From positions 2,790,001 through 2,854,000 of the forward strand of contig NZ_CP022413.2 of NCBI RefSeq assembly GCF_002222595.2: 64,000 nt of DNA, given 5' to 3'. Shown here piece after piece: positions 7,874-15,493 of the stretch. The notes beneath the pieces were generated by a model, which was given only the letters and a program-made list of their open reading frames with translations, was not told where the DNA came from and made no database searches. Both the position numbers and the translations under genes were made by a program. How positions within the stretch are numbered: position 1 is the first letter of the stretch; the number at the start of each line of letters is the position of its first letter. The DNA comes from Blautia hansenii DSM 20583 (GTDB lineage Bacteria; Bacillota; Clostridia; Lachnospirales; Lachnospiraceae).

Positions 7874-9490
7874 CTATTCTTCCATATCTTCTACTGTAAT
7901 TTCCATGTTAATATTTTTATGAATTAAATCATCTACGGAAATCTCCGCCAGTCCGCTTTTTCCGTGACCGGTTTCACTGTTTTTCAATATCATTTTTATT
8001 TCTACTTCTTTTCCGATTTTCTTTCGAACTGCATTTTTCAGCATTTCCAGATTGTCGGGATTGTCGATACAGGTCTGAGCCAGAAAATTCTGAAATTCCA
8101 CATAGAGGATTGGCTCTCCTGTATTTCCGTCATACTTGGGTATGGAGTCCAAAAGCATCTGCTGCAAAAGCCCCTTGGTATCACGAATAATCGCATTCCA
8201 GTTCTTTTTTACATACTGCAAATCCTCCGGCGCTGCTTTTTCCGGCTTTACCGTCTCTTCTTTTAGAATTTGTTCCTCTGGATTTTCTGCCCTTGTCCGA
8301 ACATAATTTTCAGTAGGCAAACTTTGTACTGTCACACCGTTTTTCAGCTTTTCTTCCAGAACCCGAACCCTGTCGTAAAGAGAGTCCAAATTCATCTCCA
8401 TAACCGGCTGGCAAAGCTTAATCAACGCAATTTCTACCAATACCCTCTTTTGCGAAGCATATTTTATCTGGTTGGAAAGCTCCGAAAAAATGCGAATATA
8501 ACGCATAAGCGTTTCCGCATCTACCATACTGCTCTCTTCTTTCATTCTCTCTAAATTTTCTGCTGATGCGTCTACTGCCTCCTCAGGATGCTCGGAGGTA
8601 GAAATTAAAAGCAAATTACGCAGATACCAGATAAAATCTGTGACAAACTGTCCCAGTTCTCTTCCCTGAATAATGATTTCATCTAAGGTTTTTATTGTGC
8701 CTGCCGTATCCTGCTGCAAAATCTGACGAAGCATGCGGCTGAACACCTGTGTATCCACTGCCCCTAAATTCTCTAAAACCTTCTCATAAGTGAGTTTTTC
8801 TCCTAAATAAAAAGCAATGCACTGGTCTAAAAGAGAAAGGGCATCTCGCATAGAACCGTCCGCTGCCTTGGCAATATAACGAATTGCCTTTTCCTCAACA
8901 TCATTTCCCTCTTTATCCATGAGCTCCTGCAAGCGGGCTGCAATGGTGTCTGCCGTAATTCGTCTGAAATCGTAGCGCTGACAACGGGATAAAATGGTAA
9001 TCGGAATTTTATGCGCTTCTGTCGTTGCCAAAATAAAAATAACATAGGACGGCGGTTCCTCCAAGGTTTTTAAAAGTGCATTAAAAGCTCCTGTTGAAAG
9101 CATGTGCACCTCGTCAATAATATAAACCTTATATTTACCTGTTGTTGGGCGGTATGCTACTTCCTCACGAATTTCACGAATATTATCCACACCGTTATTG
9201 GATGCGGCATCAATCTCGATGACATTCATAGAAGTACCCTCATTAATTGCCCGACAGGTTTTACAAGTATTACAGGGGCTTCCGTCAACCGGATGCTCGC
9301 AGTTTACTGCTCTTGCCAGAATTTTGGCAATGGTAGTCTTACCTGTACCTCTCGTACCGCAGAAAAGATACGCATGCCCAATCCTATCAGCTTTTATCTG
9401 ATTTTTCAATGTGGTTACAATATGCTCCTGCCCCTTTACATCTTCAAATTCCTGAGGACGGAACTTACGATAAAGAGCTGTATAGCCCAT
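7874..9490 (-). CDS. dnaX: DNA polymerase III subunits gamma/tau
   Basis: A 538-residue clamp-loader ATPase. Seen are Walker A GTRGTGKTT, the zinc-binding group CEHPVDGSPCNTCKTC, Walker B IIDEVHMLS, sensor ILATTEAHKIPITILSRCQRY and the gamma-type C-terminal collar region, then a variable tau-like tail. It loads the beta clamp and couples polymerase to helicase. It is the first gene of the dnaX-ybaB-recR cluster and is divergent from the SRP RNA gene. I did not see a conserved slippery site suggesting a programmed frameshift for a shorter form. Confidence 0.96.
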   Translation of the reverse strand: MGYTALYRKFRPQEFEDVKGQEHIVTTLKNQIKADRIGHAYLFCGTRGTGKTTIAKILARAVNCEHPVDGSPCNTCKTCRAINEGTSMNVIEIDAASNNGVDNIREIREEVAYRPTTGKYKVYIIDEVHMLSTGAFNALLKTLEEPPSYVIFILATTEAHKIPITILSRCQRYDFRRITADTIAARLQELMDKEGNDVEEKAIRYIAKAADGSMRDALSLLDQCIAFYLGEKLTYEKVLENLGAVDTQVFSRMLRQILQQDTAGTIKTLDEIIIQGRELGQFVTDFIWYLRNLLLISTSEHPEEAVDASAENLERMKEESSMVDAETLMRYIRIFSELSNQIKYASQKRVLVEIALIKLCQPVMEMNLDSLYDRVRVLEEKLKNGVTVQSLPTENYVRTRAENPEEQILKEETVKPEKAAPEDLQYVKKNWNAIIRDTKGLLQQMLLDSIPKYDGNTGEPILYVEFQNFLAQTCIDNPDNLEMLKNAVRKKIGKEVEIKMILKNSETGHGKSGLAEISVDDLIHKNINMEITVEDMEE

Positions 9491-9582
9491 GTGAATTCTC
9501 CTTTTTCTTTTAATCTGCCTTCTGTGTAATGGAGAAGGCTTTTTCTATTATATAATATTTTATATTACCTCACAACTTATAT

Positions 9583-9611
9583 TTGACATTTTCTCCAAAA
9601 GCCGTTATACT
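9583..9611 (+). promoter_or_regulatory. SigA-type promoter of the SRP RNA gene
   Basis: TTGACA at 9583-9588 and TATACT at 9606-9611 are separated by exactly 17 bp. The predicted start, about 7-9 bases after the -10, coincides with the 5' end of the SRP RNA. Confidence 0.85.
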
Positions 9612-9619
9612 GTTAACAT

Positions 9620-9880
9620 CGTGCAGCCGGGGAGATAGCGGTGCCCTGTACCTGCAATCCGCTAAAGCAGGGGTGTTGCCAAACGGAGGGGCTTCTTTTT
9701 GTGAAGCTGCCCTTTATAAGTGGCGTTGACGTTTGGGTCTTACGCAACAGAAATCTGTGAACCGTGTCAGGACAGGAATGTAGCAGCACTAAGCAGAACC
9801 TTCTGTGTGCCGTGAGGGTGCCTGGGCCGAGTTAACTGTAAAGGTAACGTTCATGAAAAAGTTTCGATGGGCGGCGCACG
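9620..9880 (+). ncRNA. ffs: Signal recognition particle RNA, large bacterial type with Alu domain
   Basis: About 261 nt. The Ffh-binding domain IV is recognisable from GTGTCAGGACAGGAATGTAG followed by CAGCACTAAG (around 9764-9793). The 5' part (CCGGGGAGATAGCGGTGCCC ... GCTAAAGCAGGGGTGTTGCC) has the Alu-domain features of Firmicute scRNA. The ends pair: CGTGC at 9620-9624 with GCACG at 9876-9880. The long form with an Alu domain is typical of Bacilli and Clostridia. Position next to dnaX is the usual one. End points are set by the terminal pairing and could be off by a few bases. Confidence 0.93.
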
Positions 9881-9973
9881 ATAAAAATAATCTTTTTACT
9901 TTTCTTTTTATATCCGCCGAATATCCGGCATCCTTTTCGCATAGACATAGAAAAAAACAACGGTGACCTTCTC

Positions 9974-10597
9974 ATGAATGATTTGCTGGTAGAAATTCTG
10001 AACACTTACGGCTATCTTGGCATTGCCTTTCTCATTATGATTGAAAATATCTTTCCCCCTATCCCTTCTGAAGTTATTCTTACCTTCAGCGGCTTTATGA
10101 CCACCTTTACCCAAATGAATTTGCCCGGGGTCGTTGTCTCCGCTACCGTAGGTAGCCTTGCAGGAGCTATCTTCCTTTATGAATTGGGCAGCGTCCTTTC
10201 CATGGAAAAAATTCAGTCTCTGGTAAACGGTCCTGTTGGAAAAGCCCTTCATCTGGACATTCACGACATCGAAAAGGCCATAAGCTGGTTTGACAGCAAA
10301 GGAAACTATACCGTATTTCTGTGCCGCTTTATCCCCATTGTAAGAAGCCTTATCTCTATTCCTGCGGGAATTGCACAAATGCGCTTAGGACCTTTTTTTC
10401 TTATGACGACCTTAGGCAGCCTGCTTTGGAATTTTATTCTGATTTTTCTGGGTGCTGCCGCAGGTTCCTCCTGGCAAAAAGCAGTACAGTATTTCCACAA
10501 CTATTCTCAGGCTGCCAAAATTGTCCTTGTTTTATTCTCCCTTGTGGGACTTCTCCTTTTCCTGCGCCGTCAGTTTAAAAAGAAGACTTCAGTTTAA
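9974..10597 (+). CDS. DedA-family membrane protein
   Basis: A 207-residue inner-membrane protein of the DedA/SNARE-associated family, members of which include lipid flippases. Family signatures are IENIFPPIPSEVILTFSGFM near residue 24 and RFIPIVRSLISIPAGIAQM near residue 120, with several hydrophobic helices and a basic tail (RRQFKKKTSV). Its last 23 bp overlap the end of the convergent methyltransferase gene. The start at 9974 has only a modest GGTGA upstream. Confidence 0.9.
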   Translation: MNDLLVEILNTYGYLGIAFLIMIENIFPPIPSEVILTFSGFMTTFTQMNLPGVVVSATVGSLAGAIFLYELGSVLSMEKIQSLVNGPVGKALHLDIHDIEKAISWFDSKGNYTVFLCRFIPIVRSLISIPAGIAQMRLGPFFLMTTLGSLLWNFILIFLGAAAGSSWQKAVQYFHNYSQAAKIVLVLFSLVGLLLFLRRQFKKKTSV

Positions 10598-11438
10598 CAA
10601 GCTGCTCAATATAAGCAGGAGTTGTTCCGCAGCAGCCTCCCACAAGATTTGCTCCGGCATCTATGAGACGTTTGATATGACGTGCAAATTCTTCTGCTCC
10701 CATAGAATACACAGGATTTCCCATGGCATCAATCACAGGATTTCCGGCATTTGGCTTTACGATTAGAGGAATATGTATTCTTTTTCTGATATTTTCTACC
10801 ACGCTCAGAAGCTGGTCCGGACCGGTGGAGCAGTTAATTCCCACTGCATCTGCTCCCATTTCTTCTAAAAGCTCTGCTGAGTCATAGATATTTCCGCCAA
10901 AAAACAGACTTCCGTCTGACTCTACCGTTAAAGTACACAACACCGGTAAGCTGCACAATTCTCGGGCAGCATCTAAAACTGCCATAGGCTCTGTTACTCC
11001 CAGCATTGTTTCTGCCACAAGTAAATCAACTCCCGCCTCCAGCTGTGCCTCAATCTGCTCTTTATAGGCATCCAGTAAAGTCTCGTATTCTGCATCCTGT
11101 TTTCCGGTAGTTGTCAAATCTCCCGCTACCATGCAGTTTTCTCCCACTGCGCTGCGTGAAATCTCTACAAGCTGCTTATTCAGGCTATGCACCTGATTTT
11201 CCAATCCATGATTGGCAAGGCTGATTTTATTGGCTGAAAAAGTAGGCGCATAAACAATCTGACTTCCCGCCTGCTGATATGCGCTTTGAAGGTTCATAAG
11301 AGGCTGCGGATTTTCACAAATCCACTTCTCTGTACAAATTCCTTTGGGCATTCCCGCTTTCATTAGGTTTGAACCTGTTGCCCCATCTAAAATAACAATT
11401 TCTCTACCGATTAATTCTCTGAATTCTTCTCTTGTCAT
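10575..11438 (-). CDS. Stand-alone homocysteine S-methyltransferase domain protein
   Basis: A 287-residue homocysteine-binding domain like the N-terminal module of MetH and like BHMT/MmuM. The zinc thiolate ligands are visible as GINCSTGP and GGCCGTTP. The N-terminus ILDGATGSNLMKAGMPKG is characteristic. MetH normally fuses this to pterin- and cobalamin-binding domains; none of these are here, so it must either use a small methyl donor or work with separately encoded modules. It overlaps tadA by 4 bp. Confidence 0.85.
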   Translation of the reverse strand: MTREEFRELIGREIVILDGATGSNLMKAGMPKGICTEKWICENPQPLMNLQSAYQQAGSQIVYAPTFSANKISLANHGLENQVHSLNKQLVEISRSAVGENCMVAGDLTTTGKQDAEYETLLDAYKEQIEAQLEAGVDLLVAETMLGVTEPMAVLDAARELCSLPVLCTLTVESDGSLFFGGNIYDSAELLEEMGADAVGINCSTGPDQLLSVVENIRKRIHIPLIVKPNAGNPVIDAMGNPVYSMGAEEFARHIKRLIDAGANLVGGCCGTTPAYIEQLVKLKSSF

Positions 11439-11929
11439 ACTGCTCCCTCTCTTTCCTGCTGCTTTTTCTTTGCTTTTTCTTCCCGAAGCTCTTTAAAAAA
11501 TCCACTGAGCATGCTACTGCATTCTTCCTCCAGAACTCCTCTTGTCACTTCTGCTTTATGATTAAATCCGTCCATTTCCAAAAGGTTTAAAACAGAACCT
11601 GCACAGCCTGCTTTCGGGTTCATGCTCCCAATCACTACTCTGTCCACTCTTGCCTGTATAATCGCTCCGGCGCACATTTGACAAGGCTCTAAGGTCACAT
11701 ATAAGGTGCAGCCCTCCAATCTCCAGTCTCCCAGCTTTTTGCTGGCTTTTCTGATGGCATTTATTTCTGCATGAGACACTGTATTTTTATCTGTATTGCG
11801 TCGATTATAGCCCCTTGCAATGATTTTCCCCTCATATACAATCACACAGCCGATAGGTACTTCTCTGAGAGCATACGCTTTCATTGCCTGTTTTTTGGCT
11901 TCCCGCATAAATCTTTCATCTTCTGTCAT
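11435..11929 (-). CDS. tadA: tRNA-specific adenosine deaminase TadA
   Basis: A 164-residue deaminase that makes inosine at the wobble base of tRNA-Arg. Zinc and catalytic residues are in SHAEINAIRKASKKLGDW (HAE motif) and LEPCQMCAGAI (PCxxC). Flanking segments VPIGCVIVYEGKIIARGYNRR and GAVLEEEC-type tail match the family. The C-terminus is Lys/Glu-rich. It overlaps the downstream methyltransferase start by 4 bp and lies just after the tRNA-Ser gene. Confidence 0.95.
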   Translation of the reverse strand: MTEDERFMREAKKQAMKAYALREVPIGCVIVYEGKIIARGYNRRNTDKNTVSHAEINAIRKASKKLGDWRLEGCTLYVTLEPCQMCAGAIIQARVDRVVIGSMNPKAGCAGSVLNLLEMDGFNHKAEVTRGVLEEECSSMLSGFFKELREEKAKKKQQEREGAV

Positions 11930-11980
11930 CTCTATCTCCTTTTGTTTCTACTGGCGGAATTTTGTATGAAATAAAACAAA

Positions 11981-12026
11981 AAGAGGCTGTCGCATGAAAC
12001 AAAAATCATACTCGACAGCCCCTCTC
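11981..12026 (-). terminator. Rho-independent terminator downstream of tRNA-Ser
   Basis: On the minus strand the arm GGGGCTGTCG pairs with CGACAGCCTC around a loop of about 20 nt, and the stem is followed by TTTTTG. It lies immediately 3' of the tRNA-Ser gene. Confidence 0.75.
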
Positions 12027-12032
12027 CTGAAA

Positions 12033-12118
12033 CGGAGATAGTGGGATTCGAACCCACGTGCCCTTTCGGACAACCGCATTTCGAGTGCGGCTCGTTACAG
12101 CCACTTCGATATATCTCC
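12033..12118 (-). tRNA. tRNA-Ser (anticodon CGA)
   Basis: The acceptor stem is GGAGATA with TATCTCC, the discriminator base is G and no CCA is encoded. The anticodon stem CCGCA/TGCGG encloses the loop CTCGAAA, giving anticodon CGA, which reads UCG. A long variable arm (TTGTCCGAAAGGGCA) is present, as required for serine tRNAs. The T arm has GTGGGTTCGAATCCCAC. Confidence 0.96.
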
Positions 12119-12181
12119 AATGTCTTATATTATATAACCTTCTCTTCTATACGGTCAAGTAAATTTAACACTTTAAAACGA

Positions 12182-12222
12182 AAACAGCCTGCCCAACAAT
12201 TTTTTCTGTTGGACAAGCCTTC
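12182..12222 (-). terminator. Probable terminator of the acidic hypothetical gene
   Basis: On the minus strand GGCTTGTCCAACA pairs imperfectly with TGTTGGGCAGGC around an A-rich loop and is followed by TGTTTTCGTTTT. It lies just after the stop at 12225. Confidence 0.6.
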
Positions 12223-12224
12223 CT

Positions 12225-13169
12225 TTATTTTGTATGAACCACGCGATACCAATATCCACGAAGCTTCCCGTCCGGCTGTCTTTCCCCTGTTTCCTTGAAA
12301 TAGGGAAATCCCAACATACCCGCCATTAAAGCTTCTTGCCTTTCATAAACACCCGGCACGCCCAAAATATACCTGTTATCTTCCTGTCTTATTCCCAATA
12401 GCAAATGTCCATACTGAGAAAATCCATGACGCAAAAACTGATTATTTAAAAGACCCCTGTCCTCATTTGCTAAAAGCTGATAATCCATAGGAGTAATTCT
12501 CTTACATTCCAGTACACTGCCGTCTGAAAATGGCATAAATTCTTCTGTTTCTGTTATTTCTGCCTCAAGAACAGATTGCTTTTCCTTCGGTTTTATATCC
12601 ACTTCCTCTTCGGATATAATTTCCTGCTGCGTACTGATTTCTTCTGCCGGCTGTTCCTGTTCTGTCTCGATATTTTCTTCCTGTATAATAGGAATTATTT
12701 CAGGTTCTCCTATTTCTGACTGCATATCTGTTTTTTCTTCTTCGCTTTCCTTAATTGGCATATCTGTATCTGCTTCTTTTGGAAAGCGAATAGCATCCGG
12801 TTGAATAGGCTCTTCATCCCAACCACTGCCATAAGTTTCACCTGACCGACACAAAATCACCAGCCCCTTAATATCTCCTAAGCCATAGGAGCTGTCCCCT
12901 ATATTAATCTGCGGTATTTCTAAGGTAAACTGCACGCTGCTTCCCGCCAAATCACACTCTCCCAGCAGGATTGCAATACATTCTCCTCTTTCCCTCACAT
13001 ATCCGTAAACACGGGCAGGCACATATTCCTGACTGCATATTCCTGTAAGCTTAAAATCCATTCTGCAAAGTCCGTCCTTTGCCTCTACACGGATAAAGCC
13101 TTTTCCGTTTCCCTTCTTTCCGTATGTATACTCATATACATATGCAATAAACCTGCGGTATCCTGACAT
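12225..13169 (-). CDS. Acidic hypothetical protein (DUF6128-like, Lachnospiraceae type)
   Basis: A two-ended protein with an unstructured middle. The N-terminal part (MSGYRRFIAYVYEYTYGKKG ... GFIRVEAKDGLCRMDFKL) and the C-terminal part (PMDYQLLANEDRGLLNNQFL ... LRGYWYRVVHTK) look conserved; residues between are rich in Glu, Ile and Thr. I recall this arrangement from Lachnospiraceae proteins labelled DUF6128; no function is known to me. The start at 13169 (314 residues) is chosen because relatives seem to begin at this MSGYRRF-like point. ATGs at 13199 and 13250 are alternatives; the latter has AGGGA upstream but its codons lie inside the tRNA-Pro promoter. Confidence 0.7.
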   Translation of the reverse strand: MSGYRRFIAYVYEYTYGKKGNGKGFIRVEAKDGLCRMDFKLTGICSQEYVPARVYGYVRERGECIAILLGECDLAGSSVQFTLEIPQINIGDSSYGLGDIKGLVILCRSGETYGSGWDEEPIQPDAIRFPKEADTDMPIKESEEEKTDMQSEIGEPEIIPIIQEENIETEQEQPAEEISTQQEIISEEEVDIKPKEKQSVLEAEITETEEFMPFSDGSVLECKRITPMDYQLLANEDRGLLNNQFLRHGFSQYGHLLLGIRQEDNRYILGVPGVYERQEALMAGMLGFPYFKETGERQPDGKLRGYWYRVVHTK

Positions 13170-13249
13170 AATACACTGACTCTCTTCTTTATTATTCATC
13201 TTTAAAATATATGTTTGCAGATTTTGTTTAGAACTTATAAATATTTCCA

Positions 13250-13278
13250 TTGACAATTCCCTATATTATGTGTATAAT
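13250..13278 (+). promoter_or_regulatory. SigA-type promoter of tRNA-Pro
   Basis: Perfect consensus boxes: TTGACA at 13250-13255 and TATAAT at 13273-13278, 17 bp apart, ending 26 bp before the tRNA. Confidence 0.85.
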
Positions 13279-13304
13279 ATTTTTCGTTGGTAACAACTGA
13301 ATAA

Positions 13305-13378
13305 CGAAGCGTGGCTCAGTTTGGTAGAGCGCTGCGTTCGGGACGCAGAGGTCGCGTGTTCGAATCACGTCGCTTCGA
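13305..13378 (+). tRNA. tRNA-Pro (anticodon CGG)
   Basis: The acceptor stem CGAAGCG pairs with CGCTTCG and the discriminator is A. The anticodon stem CTGCG/CGCAG holds the loop TTCGGGA, giving anticodon CGG for codon CCG. The D arm (GCTCAGTTTGGTAGAGC) and T arm (GCGTGTTCGAATCACGT) are normal. CCA is not encoded. Confidence 0.96.
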
Positions 13379-13389
13379 TTAACATGACA

Positions 13390-13432
13390 ATGCTGAAATG
13401 TCTTATTCTATAAGAATTTCAGCATTTTTCTT
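13390..13432 (+). terminator. Rho-independent terminator of tRNA-Pro
   Basis: The arms ATGCTGAAAT (13390-13399) and ATTTCAGCAT (13416-13425) are perfectly complementary and are followed by a T-rich run TTTCTTTTTT. The rest of the stretch to 13649 is AT-rich and shows no further gene. Confidence 0.85.
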
Positions 13433-13649
13433 TTTTCAAATTTCCCCTTCTTACCAAAATATCTTCCCCATTTCCCGCATTAAATTTGTTCAGGAATGAA
13501 TATTATACATTTGCCTATCTACTTAATAGATGTTATAATTTGGTGTAATTTCATAATTATTCAAGTTTTGTCTGGATTTCATTTGCAATGCGCTATATAA
13601 TAAAAGAGTTATAAATATTTGCATTATGGCACATAGGAGAAAATAGCGT

Positions 13650-14033
13650 ATGGAACAAGTAAGTTTTTTTAATAGAGATAATGTACTAGAACAAATTACT
13701 TTTTACAGCCTTTGTAGCACAGAAGATCGCAAAAAAATTCTAGGTGAACTGCCTATGACTTTTAGCGATTTCAGACGTTTTTCTTTAATTTCAGATTATC
13801 TTCAATTACACGCATTTCATGAAATGCTCTGGGATTTATATTCTGATATTTATCTTGGTGATATTTTTGACTTAATGGAAAAATGTAATACAAACCACGA
13901 AGATATTCCAGATATGCTGTCTGAAGCAAAGCAATGGCTTGCAGATTTTCGTGCACAAGCCCCTAATGAAACAGTAGCTTTTCTATTAGAAAAAGTTTTT
14001 TCCAGAAAACTTGAAGCAAAGACTCTTTTTTAA
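13650..14033 (+). CDS. Hypothetical protein, 127 residues
   Basis: A small soluble acidic protein with no family I recognise. It is rich in Phe, Leu, Asp and Glu, with a predicted all-helical make-up (for example DRKKILGELPMTFSDFRRF and DMLSEAKQWLADFRAQA). It has no signal peptide, membrane helix or cysteine pair. A good AGGAGA ribosome site precedes the ATG. It lies 17 bp upstream of the rRNA methyltransferase gene on the same strand, so the two are probably co-transcribed. Confidence 0.75.
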   Translation: MEQVSFFNRDNVLEQITFYSLCSTEDRKKILGELPMTFSDFRRFSLISDYLQLHAFHEMLWDLYSDIYLGDIFDLMEKCNTNHEDIPDMLSEAKQWLADFRAQAPNETVAFLLEKVFSRKLEAKTLF

Positions 14034-14050
14034 CAGAAAGGACTTCGTAT

Positions 14051-15430
14051 ATGAAACAACTTCCTGAAAAATTTTTATCCCGCATGGAAGCTATGCTGGG
14101 TGAGGAATTTCCTGCATTTCTACAAAGCTATGATTTTCCCAGAAAGTTCGGTTTACGGGTAAATACTAATAAAATTTCGGTTGAAGAATTTTTAAAAATA
14201 TCCCCTTTTCATTTAGAACCAATTCCATGGATTGATAATGGCTTTTTCTATGATGAAAATGACAGACCGTCCCGACACCCTTACTACTTCGCCGGGCTTT
14301 ACTATCTGCAGGAACCAAGTGCCATGACACCTGCAAATCGATTTTCTGTAAATCCGGGAGAATACGTACTGGATTTATGTGCTGCCCCTGGAGGAAAAGC
14401 AACAGAATTAGGTGCAAAGCTTCAAGGAAACGGATTTCTGGTAGCCAATGACATCAGCAATTCCCGAGCAAAAGCTCTTTTGCGAAATCTGGAGCTATTT
14501 GGCATAAAAAATTCTATGGTAACAAATGAAACACCCGCAAAGCTGGCAAAATATTTCCCGGAATTTTTTGATAAAATTCTTGTAGATGCGCCATGCTCCG
14601 GCGAAGGAATGTTTCGCAAAGATCCTGATGTTGCAAAAACATGGGACGAAACCCGCCCAGAATTTTTCGGTAAACTGCAAAGGGAAATTGCTACACAGGC
14701 AATTTCCATGTTAAAACCAGGAGGCGAACTGCTTTACTCTACATGTACGTTTTCACCCATCGAAAACGAGGGACTGATTTCTTTCATTTTGGAAAATTTC
14801 CCTGAAATAGAGCTTTTAACTCTTGATGACTATGAAGGTTTTACAAAAGGCTGCCCTGACTGGGGAAATAAAGATACTCGTCTAAAGAAATGTATCCGTA
14901 TTTTTCCTCATCACATGGAAGGAGAAGGACATTTTCTTGCTCTCATGAAAAAAAATGGATGTTCTGTTTCCAGTAGAATTACTCCAACAACAAAACCTGA
15001 TAAAACATCTAAAAAGCTTTTAGATGAATTTTTCAAAAATATGTCACAACCTTTGGACTTTAACAGAATTGATATTCGAAATGAAAACGTTTATTATCTT
15101 CCAGAAGCAGATACTGCCTCTTTAAAGGGGATTAAATTCCTTCGCAACGGACTTTTCTTAGGTGAATTAAAGAAAAACAGATTTGAGCCTAGTCAGCCTT
15201 TCGCCATGTCTTTACAGATGGAAGATTTCCATAATATTGTAAACCTGTCTTCTTCTGACGAAAGAGCGATGCGCTATCTGAAAGGTGAAACTTTAATTTT
15301 AAGTGAGGCGGAAGCTCCTCAAAAAGGGTGGCATCTTGTTTGCACTGACGGTTTTCCTTTAGGCTGGGGAAAAATTGTAGGTACAACCCTAAAAAATAAA
15401 TACCCTGCTGGATGGAGACTGCATTATTAA
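14051..15430 (+). CDS. RsmF-like 16S rRNA (cytosine-C5) methyltransferase, NOL1/NOP2/Sun family
   Basis: A 459-residue SAM-dependent m5C methyltransferase. Motifs in order: LDLCAAPGGKATELGAKL (SAM binding), DAPCSGEGMFRKDPD (Pro-Cys motif) and YSTCTFSPIENEG (second catalytic Cys). The C-terminal third looks like the RsmF accessory/PUA-like region (GLFLGELKKNRFEPSQPFAM ... GFPLGWGKIVGTTLKNKYPAGWR). It probably modifies 16S rRNA. A terminator follows at once. Confidence 0.92.
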   Translation: MKQLPEKFLSRMEAMLGEEFPAFLQSYDFPRKFGLRVNTNKISVEEFLKISPFHLEPIPWIDNGFFYDENDRPSRHPYYFAGLYYLQEPSAMTPANRFSVNPGEYVLDLCAAPGGKATELGAKLQGNGFLVANDISNSRAKALLRNLELFGIKNSMVTNETPAKLAKYFPEFFDKILVDAPCSGEGMFRKDPDVAKTWDETRPEFFGKLQREIATQAISMLKPGGELLYSTCTFSPIENEGLISFILENFPEIELLTLDDYEGFTKGCPDWGNKDTRLKKCIRIFPHHMEGEGHFLALMKKNGCSVSSRITPTTKPDKTSKKLLDEFFKNMSQPLDFNRIDIRNENVYYLPEADTASLKGIKFLRNGLFLGELKKNRFEPSQPFAMSLQMEDFHNIVNLSSSDERAMRYLKGETLILSEAEAPQKGWHLVCTDGFPLGWGKIVGTTLKNKYPAGWRLHY

Positions 15431-15435
15431 TTTAA

Positions 15436-15485
15436 CCTGTCTTTCCGGATTATATTACTTACCGGAAAGACAGGTTTCCTTTTTT
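15436..15485 (+). terminator. Rho-independent terminator after the rRNA methyltransferase
   Basis: Perfect 13-bp arms, CCTGTCTTTCCGG (15436-15448) and its complement at 15462-15474, followed by TTTCCTTTTTT. Confidence 0.9.
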
Positions 15486-15493
15486 CACCCTTA

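Noticed and set aside
7874..9490. Programmed frameshift in dnaX for a shorter gamma subunit
   Set aside because: I found no A-rich slippery site with a following hairpin in the expected region by eye.
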